This document shows positions 57,472 through 64,000 of a DNA stretch of 64,000 nt, in pieces; position 1 is the stretch's first letter; each line of letters begins with the position of its first letter. The DNA lies in contig NC_037673.1 in the NCBI RefSeq assembly GCF_003255815.1, positions 176,841,659 through 176,905,658 on the forward strand. The letters run 5' to 3'. The translations under genes and the position numbers were made by a program. Below the pieces are notes generated by a model that saw nothing but the letters and a program-made list of their open reading frames with translations, was not told where the DNA came from and did no database searches. The DNA comes from Theropithecus gelada (lineage: Eukaryota > Chordata > Mammalia > Primates > Cercopithecidae).

Positions 57472-58737
57472 GACATCTCAGGCTGTAGAGGCAGTGCTGT
57501 GTGTGCTTGGGGCTTATCACATGAGCACTGCACAGAACCCGACACCCAGCACAGGGCTGGAGCACCTGGCCCATGGAGAGCAGACATTTGAGGGCCAAGG
57601 GAAATGGCCACAGTGATAGGCCCAAGGAGGCCTCCTGGAGAAAGCCCTGCTCAGTGCAGGCTGGGCAGCTGGAGAGGGGTCTCTGGGCCAGTCCCCACAG
57701 CACACACCCCGCAGCTTCGGCCTAGCAGAGCATCAGACCGGCCACACTGGGATGGTCAAAGACAGAGGAGACCCCAGCCCTTTCTGGTGCTGGAGAGTGA
57801 ACTCTGGGGAGCCTGTGCAATGTCCAGACTTAGATCACTCAGATAGGCTGGGAGACAGTGAGGGTGGCGGGAAGCTGGACACACACCATCGGCCCACGGG
57901 AGCCCGTGCTAGCCTGGGAGGCTTTGCGATCTAATCTAGAAACAGCTGAACAAACTGTAGGCACAAGTTTGTTTGTTGACACCATCTGTGGAAATGAGGG
58001 GTGGTGTTGACAGCAATTTCATTCATTGATGGACAAAGGACTTCTGTGCCTCTGAGTTGTAATGTGTCAATGTCAAAACCTCCACATTGTTGTGAGAGAG
58101 GAAAAAGCCCCAAGAGGGGTTTTGGCCACATAATAGACTACGCAGAGGGGACTCCCACGGCCATGGAGTGAATGTGGTCGGTTGTTGGGTACTGAGGTGG
58201 AGAGATGGCCGTGAGCTATCATTGGGTGAAAAAGGCAAGTGACAGAACTCGAGGGGCAGTGTAATCCCCTTCCAGTGAGAAAGAGGAGAGAAAGCAGAAA
58301 GGAAGGGAGGAAGGGAGGCAGGCAGGCTAGAAGGAATGAATCTGGGGGCCTGCCAGTTGAGCCATCTGCCCTGTGGTCAGGGCAGCTGCCAGCCCAGGCT
58401 CAGGGTGCCCATCTGAATAAAGGAAGAGGAAGACTCAGGCAGTCTGCGGCACCCACAGCACCCCACGGCCCAATCTCATTCCATCCCCACAACCCAGGGC
58501 ACGCCAGTGACTGACTTCCTTCCTCCTGAAATCGGCCCCTAGGGATAGGAGCCCATCCTCAGACATCTAAAGGGCTCTGTGGGAAACAGGGGTTGAGTCC
58601 TTCTTCCTGGCTCTCGGGACAGATTCAGACACCATGCACCAAAAGTTCAAGGTGGTTCCATGTTATTCGAAGCAACGTGTTTCTGAAGATCCTACACAAT
58701 TGAATATGTACCTGTATCAAGACTAATCTTTCACTTG

Positions 58738-58738
<1 letters not shown>
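57472..58738. other. Intergenic unique sequence
   Basis: About 1.3 kb without mobile elements. Short GGAA-rich run at about 58290-58330. No gene recognised. Confidence 0.5.

Positions 58739-58781
<43 letters not shown>
58739..58781. repeat. (GT)n microsatellite
   Basis: About 21 uninterrupted GT units, the longest dinucleotide run in the window. Confidence 0.96.
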
Positions 58782-58782
<1 letters not shown>

Positions 58783-59555
58783 GTATCTTTCCACTTTAAG
58801 ACCGTCTTTCATTTTCTCCACGACCTTGTGTCTGCTGCCTCTCAGATTCTCAGACACTGACCTGTGTGAGTTTCTCAGCGCCCGCACCAGCGCTGCTGCT
58901 TAACGCATGCCCATCTTTCACTGTGATAAGCGCCGAAAAGCAGTGTGCTCACGGAAAGCACTTGCAGACGTGAGCTGCTGGGACACAGCTGCCAGGGTGC
59001 AAGATACTGAGGAAGCAACTGTGGCAACAATTTGTGGACTGCCTCCATGGCGCCACCGTGTGACCAAATTGTGTCATGTGTCCACACGCCTAAGACCTGT
59101 CATCTTGAAGATCACTCCTCCAAGCAATTTAAAAAAAATTTGAAGTGAGAGATGTTATCTTCAAAAATTGTGCACAGAGTGAGAGTGGCATGCAATTTTA
59201 AATTCACATAATTTGTGCGGATAGAGAATAAGAGCACACCAGGAGAAACGAGAGCTTAGTTACAGGAAAAGCTAGAGGGCCCGGCTTCTCTTCCACCTGT
59301 GACGGGATGCTTGTACCCAGAGAAGAGAACTCCTCGGAGGAGGAGGTGACAGCTCCAGTCATGACGGCTGTGCTGGACGGATGCTGCCTGCGAGAGCCTC
59401 TGTGTGGAGGGCTCCATGTGTGGACTGACTTACTTTTTAATTCCACAGTTATTTATTTTGCTCCTGCCTGGCTGGCACTCAGGAGAGAGAGGTGTATGAG
59501 AAACAGGTTCTTGCTCCTGTAAAATCTACTGGCTTCCCTCTAAGGAATGTGCCAT
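58782..59555. other. Intergenic unique sequence
   Basis: No gene, mobile element or array recognised. Confidence 0.45.
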
Positions 59556-59557
59556 GC

Positions 59558-59861
59558 TTTTTGTTTGTTTTTAGAGACAGAGTCTTGCTCTGTCGCCCAG
59601 TCTGGAGTGTAGGGACGCGATCATGCCTCACTGCGGCCTCGACATCCCCGGCTCAACTTTCTCCCACTTCAGTCTCCCTGGAAGCTGGGAGTACAGGTGT
59701 GCACCGGCATGCTCGACTAATTTGTTTATTTTACGTTTTTGTATAGACAGGGTTCTTGCGATGATGTCCAGGTTGGTCTCAAACTCCCGGTCTCAAACAA
59801 TCATCCCGCTTAGGCCTCTCAAAGTGCTGGGATTACAGGTGTGAGCCACCACGCCCAGCCT
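59558..59861 (-). mobile_element. Older Alu (J-like), antisense
   Basis: TTTGTTTGTTTTTAGAGACA to CACCACGCCCAGCC, well diverged. Confidence 0.9.
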
Positions 59862-60469
59862 GTAAGAGTCCACTTGTAAGAAATGTCCAGAAAAGACAAA
59901 GTTATAGAGACAGACAGTACATTTGTTGTTACCGGGGCCTGTGGGTGAGAGTGGAGAGTGACTGTGCAAACGGGCATTCAGTTTTCTTTTTGGGAAAATG
60001 GAAATGTTGTAAAAGTCAGATTTTGGTCCTTCCACACCCACCCCAATTTGGGCCTCCCCTTCTGGATTACAGGAAACTCCTCCTCCTCCTCCTTCAACTT
60101 CTTGGATACTGGAGCCTGGGCTGAAGCATCTTTTCCCTTCTCTGCCCCATGGCCGCCCGTCACCTCTCCCCAGCCAGAGGCAGCTTGCTTGGCTCGTGCT
60201 GACCCCGGCAGGGAGCCAGGTGCCTTGGGTGTCAGCTCCTGTACTGGCCGTGGGGGCTCTGAACTCGGCACGTACCGACTGGGGTAAGGCCCTGGTGATC
60301 CTGGGCCCGGGTATAGCTGCTGATGCCACCCGCACCCCCCGGGGCAGCTCCTCTGGACTCTGGGCCCACTCCGAGGCTAGTTCTCCCTGGTCCTGAGAAC
60401 ACTGTGGTGCCTCCTCACTTGGCTTCGGCTGACATTGTGGGGGTTCAGGACTAGACTCCGCTGCCTTTG

Positions 60470-60962
60470 GGGTGACTCCAGGTGTAGATCTTGCTGATGC
60501 TGGGGGGACCCTGGGCTTGGTTCTGGCTGCCTTTGGGGGGACCCCAAACCTCTGCACCCTGCTGCAGACTGGGTGACCCTGGGCTTGGTTCTAGCTGCCT
60601 TTTTGGGGGGACCCCAAACCTCTGCACCCTGCTGCAGACTGGGTGACCCTGGGCTTGGTTCTAGCTGCCTTTTTGGGGGGACCCCAAACCTCTGCACCCT
60701 GCTGCAGACTGGGTGACCCTGGGCTTGGTTCTAGCTGCCTTTTTGGGGGGACCCCAAACCTCTGCACCCTGCTGCAGACTGGGTGACCCTGGGCTTGGTT
60801 CTAGCTGCCTTTTTGGGGGGACCCCAAACCTTTGCACCCTGCTGCAGACTGGGTGATCCTGGGCTTGTCTCTGGCTGCCTTTGGGGGTGACCCCAAACCT
60901 TTGCACCCTGCTGCAGACTGGGGGATTCTGGGCTTGGTTCTGGCTGCCTTTGGGGGGACCCG
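60470..60962. repeat. 70-bp minisatellite, about 6-7 units
   Basis: ACCCCAAACC recurs at 60541, 60611, 60681, 60751 and 60821 (exactly 70 bases apart), then at 60890. Inner units are near-identical and outer ones diverge. 70 is not a multiple of 3, so each unit shifts the frame, yet open frames of 100-250 codons cross it on the minus strand. Confidence 0.95.
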
Positions 60963-61195
60963 AGGCCAGCCTGCTGCACTCTTGGAGGAGACCCAGGCTT
61001 CCTTGTTTCTTCTGGGTTGGACTCGAACTCCACAAGGGCCAATCTCGCCCATGAAACTGAGGTGAGGCTCTCGGGCCATGAGATCCATGGCCAAGCCACA
61101 AAGTTTCCAAACCCCTGCACACGTACACTGTCCCCCTCCCCTCCCTCAACCCCAGAGAAAGACTTCTGATTCCTAGTTCCAAAAGGCTCTCAGGG
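60963..61195. other. Intergenic sequence beside the minisatellite
   Basis: Continues the minus-strand open frame beyond the repeat, but I recognise no protein family. Confidence 0.4.
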
Positions 61196-61197
61196 AC

Positions 61198-61328
61198 CCG
61201 GCCTGGTGGCTCACACCTGTAACCCAGCAGTTTGGGAACTCAAGGCACGTGGATTGCTTGAGGATAGGAGTTCGAGACCAACCTAAGCAACATAGTGAGA
61301 CCCTGCCTTTGCCAAAAAACAAACCATC
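61198..61328 (+). mobile_element. Alu left-monomer (FLAM-like), sense
   Basis: CCGGCCTGGTGGCTCACACC to CCTGCCTTTGCCAAAAAACA; one arm only, with no second arm. Confidence 0.82.
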
Positions 61329-61463
61329 CCCTGAAAAACAAAACAACCCCCCCCAAAACAAAACAAAACAAACCAAGAAACCTCTCACCACCCACTTTCC
61401 TTCCTCCTCTGGCAGTTTATGGCAGTGCCAGTTTCCATGTGCCCCCACCAGCATTGAGTGTTT

Positions 61464-61771
61464 TTATTTTATTTTATTTTTTATTTTTTTGAGAAGGAGT
61501 CTCGCTCTGTCGCCCAGGCTGGAGTGCAGCGGCGCTATCTTTGCTCACTGCAAGCTCCGCCTCCCAGGTTTACACCATTCTCCTGCCTCAGTCTCCGGAG
61601 TAGCTGGGACTACAGGTGCCCGCCACTACCCCCGGCTAATTTTTTGTATTTTTAGTAGAGATGGGGTTTCACTGTGTTAGCCAGGATGGTCTCCATCTCC
61701 TGACCTCATGATCCACCTGCCTCAGCCTCCCACAGTGCTGAGATTACAGGCATGAGCCACCGCGCCCGGCC
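61464..61771 (-). mobile_element. Alu, antisense
   Basis: TTTTATTTTATTTTTTATTT tail, GAGAAGGAGTCTCGCTCTGT to CCACCGCGCCCGGCC. Confidence 0.93.
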
Positions 61772-62250
61772 TAGTGTTACCTATTTTTAAAACCTTTCCC
61801 TGTCTGAGAGGAAAGACATTATTCCATTGCTCTAGTTTGCCCATTAGCCCTGCACAGCCCCAGCCACCTCTGTGATTTGCCTGCTTGGGGACTGAATGTC
61901 ACCAGCCTTAAGGTTCTCCTGTCACCGAGGCCAGCACGCACTGACCACAAGGAGGCACTGCTCCCCTGCCAACGTCCTCTGGTTGCACCTGCTCTAGGAC
62001 ACTCAGCTGCATTTCTGGGCCAAGGCTGCAAAGTTCCACACCGGCTTTACAATCAGTAAAAGGCATCAGTACCCTGAGGTGGGAACTCAGGTTTTTAAGG
62101 CGTTTTTGTTGCTTCCAGCTCGGTTTCATCCATAGTCACTTGGAGCCAGGGCGGGGAATCTGCAGCTTGCAGAGGGGACCACTGCGCCTCCTGCCTGAGG
62201 CGGGCTGGGGGGTCATTGTCCTCGCAGCGTTTAAGGCGAGTCTGGCACAG
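61772..62250. other. Unique sequence before the CpG block
   Basis: No gene or repeat recognised. GC content rises to the right. Confidence 0.45.
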
Positions 62251-62405
62251 GACCCCACCACCCCCTCCAGATCTGTGGCATCCTCCAGGACCCCACCGCC
62301 CCCTCCGGATCTGTGGCATCCTCCAGGACCCCACCGGCCCCTCCAGATCCTGGCATCCTCCAGGACCCCACCGGCCCCTCCAGATCCTGGCATCCTCCAG
62401 GACTC
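62251..62405. repeat. 37/38-bp tandem repeat, 4 units
   Basis: GACCCCACC starts units at 62251, 62289, 62327 and 62364; the array ends near 62401. The first two units have ATCTGTGGCATCC, the last two ATCCTGGCATCC. Confidence 0.93.
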
Positions 62406-62960
62406 CAGCGCAGGACGCGCTCCAGGAGCCGCTCCTTCGGGGCTTCCAGTGGGCGCAGTCAGGGCGCCGGGCGGGCAGCTGCGGAGCCCACGTCTGCGGG
62501 ACGCGGCTGCGGGTGGGGAGCGGGCGGCGGGCCGGGCCACCGCGGCCACTGCCCTCGCCCTCCCCGGGCGGCCTGACCCCCGCTCCGCTGCACCGGCGCC
62601 CGCGCCTCTCTGGCTCCTTTCCCCGGACCGGGGAGAAAGGCGGCGGGGCTCGCCTGGGTCCGCGGGGCGAACGCGAGGTCTTTCCCGGGCGCTCCCAGGC
62701 CGGTGCATTCCCAGAGCCGGAGCCGTCGGGGCGGGAGGGACCCGGCGGGGACCAGCCTCCGCTAGACCCTGCTCTTGGAGGCTCCTGGATCGCGTCGTCT
62801 CTTGCTGCTCAAGGACACGCGAGGAAAACGGAGGCTCCCAGGGCGCGGTTAACTCGCTCCATTGACAAAGAACCTTCTGGAACCGAGTCCAGCCCGGCCG
62901 CTCGGAGCCCCGTTGGCCACCAGGCCTCAGGCTTGGCCCGTGGGGACTTGAACAAACACT
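62400..62960. promoter_or_regulatory. CpG-rich block, possible promoter
   Basis: About 550 bases dense in CpG with GC-box-like text and no interspersed repeat. It supports open frames of 240-350 codons on both strands, expected for GC-rich DNA. I recognise no protein. It could be the CpG island of an unlisted gene or lncRNA. Confidence 0.5.
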
Positions 62961-63793
62961 AGACGTTACCAGCGCTGGAGGCCACACCCCTGAGATGACC
63001 CCGGCGCCCCTTAACTTGCCTGCCTGGGAGAACTCCATGCTGCTTGTTCTGGCTGGCACCTGAGACAAGGTCTCTATCTCCCCTCCCTCTGGGAGGACGA
63101 CAGTCTCCAGACGGGGAGCAGCACTGGGGCCAGCAGTGCTCACACCAGCCCTTTGCAATTTGTCACTTTCCGGACTCCACTGAGCGCCCCCCAACCCCTT
63201 CCCTATTCCCTCATTCTCCCTTTGAAACTCAAAGTCGCCTCTACAAATCCAAGTTCGGTCCAGCTCAGGTGGACTCTTCCCTAGTGCAACGGTGGGTACT
63301 GATGAAAATCTTCCTTACCCCTGTAATTGGAGCCCGATTTTGTTTCTCTTTGCCAGGGTCGCATAGTGAGTGGTAGAGTCAGGATCCAACCTACTTCTGC
63401 CTGAACAGCTCCCCCCTCCCTCTTTTAGACCATCCTCCAGCTTCCCCTTGACCCCCTCTCTCCCTTCAACCTGCAAATCTTAGTCGCCAACGAGAATGGC
63501 TGTGCCAGGTACTTAGAGCAACAACAACTTACTGGAAAGAAAATTATTTTTTGTTGTACTTTGTGCTTTTTCTGCCATGTTTTGCCCAGGCTTTGTTTGC
63601 CCATCCTCTGATGCTCTGTTAGGATGTTAAAAAAAATTAATATGCCTTTTTTAGGTTTATAGAAAAACTGAGCTGAAAGTACAGTTTCCACACACCCCTC
63701 CCCTCAGTTTTCTCTTTACGAACATCTTTCGTTAGTGTGGTCCATATTCGAATTCCTGAGCCAGTATCAGTACATTATCATTCACCAAAGTCC
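62961..63793. other. Intergenic unique sequence
   Basis: About 830 bases. The last part becomes AT-rich. No gene recognised. Confidence 0.45.
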
Positions 63794-64000
63794 TCCTTTA
63801 TTTTATTTTATTTTATTTATTTGAGACGGAGTCTCGCTCTGTCACCCAGGCTGCAGTGCAGGGGCGCAGTCTCGGCTCACTGCAAGCTCCGCCTCCCAGG
63901 TTCACGCCATTCTCCTGCCTCATTCTCCCCAGTAGCTGGGATTACAGGCGCCCGCCACCTCGCCGGGCTAGTTTTTTGTATTTTTTTTTTTTTAAATAGA
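63794..64000 (-). mobile_element. Alu, antisense, running off the window
   Basis: TTTATTTTATTTTATTTATT tail, GAGACGGAGTCTCGCTCTGT to TTTTTTGTATTTTTTTTTTT at the edge. Confidence 0.9.

Noticed and set aside
59793..60557. 254-codon minus-strand open frame
   Set aside because: Starts in the 70-bp minisatellite and ends in an Alu; no recognised protein family. Noted under findings but not called a gene.
62136..63194. 352-codon minus-strand open frame
   Set aside because: Lies over CpG-rich DNA and a tandem repeat; no family likeness. Kept only as a possible promoter block.

Overview
The window is primate nuclear DNA. It holds 27 coding exons of the receptor tyrosine kinase gene FLT4 (VEGFR-3) on the minus strand and is dense in Alu and L1 repeats. 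The predicted FLT4 protein is very close to human VEGFR-3 as I remember it, but differs at scattered residues and lacks one codon in the kinase insert, so the DNA is probably not human. At least two young Alu copies (52840-53140 and 57158-57450) carry a 'CTAGCCGGGCGAGGTGGCGGG' type A-rich/right-arm junction that I associate with AluY families expanded in Old World monkeys. My inference is an Old World monkey; the exact species cannot be read from the window alone.

Layout. Positions 1-35946: FLT4, transcribed right to left. Coding exon 1 (35889-35946) lies in a CpG island with GC boxes. Intron 1 is about 16.8 kb and holds Alus, two GGAT-type arrays and a perfect (CACCTG)9 tract near the promoter. 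Exons 2-27 are packed between 19083 and 220. Coding phases join perfectly across all 27 exons (3683 nt, residues 1 to about 1228). They cover the signal peptide, seven Ig-like domains, transmembrane helix, split kinase domain and the start of the C-terminal tail. The last exons lie beyond position 1.

Positions 36260-64000: intergenic DNA made mostly of nested Alus and L1 fragments in both orientations. The main gene-like object is an intronless, full-length, uninterrupted copy of keratin 7 (KRT7; 469 codons, minus strand, 44615-46024). It has 5' and 3' UTRs, an AATAAA signal and a short poly(A) tail. It is flanked by a perfect 12-bp target-site duplication and lies inside an older Alu. This is a textbook L1-mediated retrocopy and the most interesting object in the window. 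Further right are an isolated GC-rich block (about 47.1-47.5 kb), a C-rich low-complexity array, a 70-bp minisatellite (60.5-60.95 kb) and a second CpG-rich block with a 37/38-bp repeat (62.25-62.95 kb) that could be a promoter of an unrecognised transcript.

Functionally, FLT4 is the VEGF-C/VEGF-D receptor of lymphatic endothelium. The KRT7 copy has no evident functional link to it. I see no tRNA, rRNA, CRISPR array or viral gene. Comparisons with human proteins are from memory and were not aligned by software; Alu and L1 borders are read by eye and good to roughly 5-20 bases.
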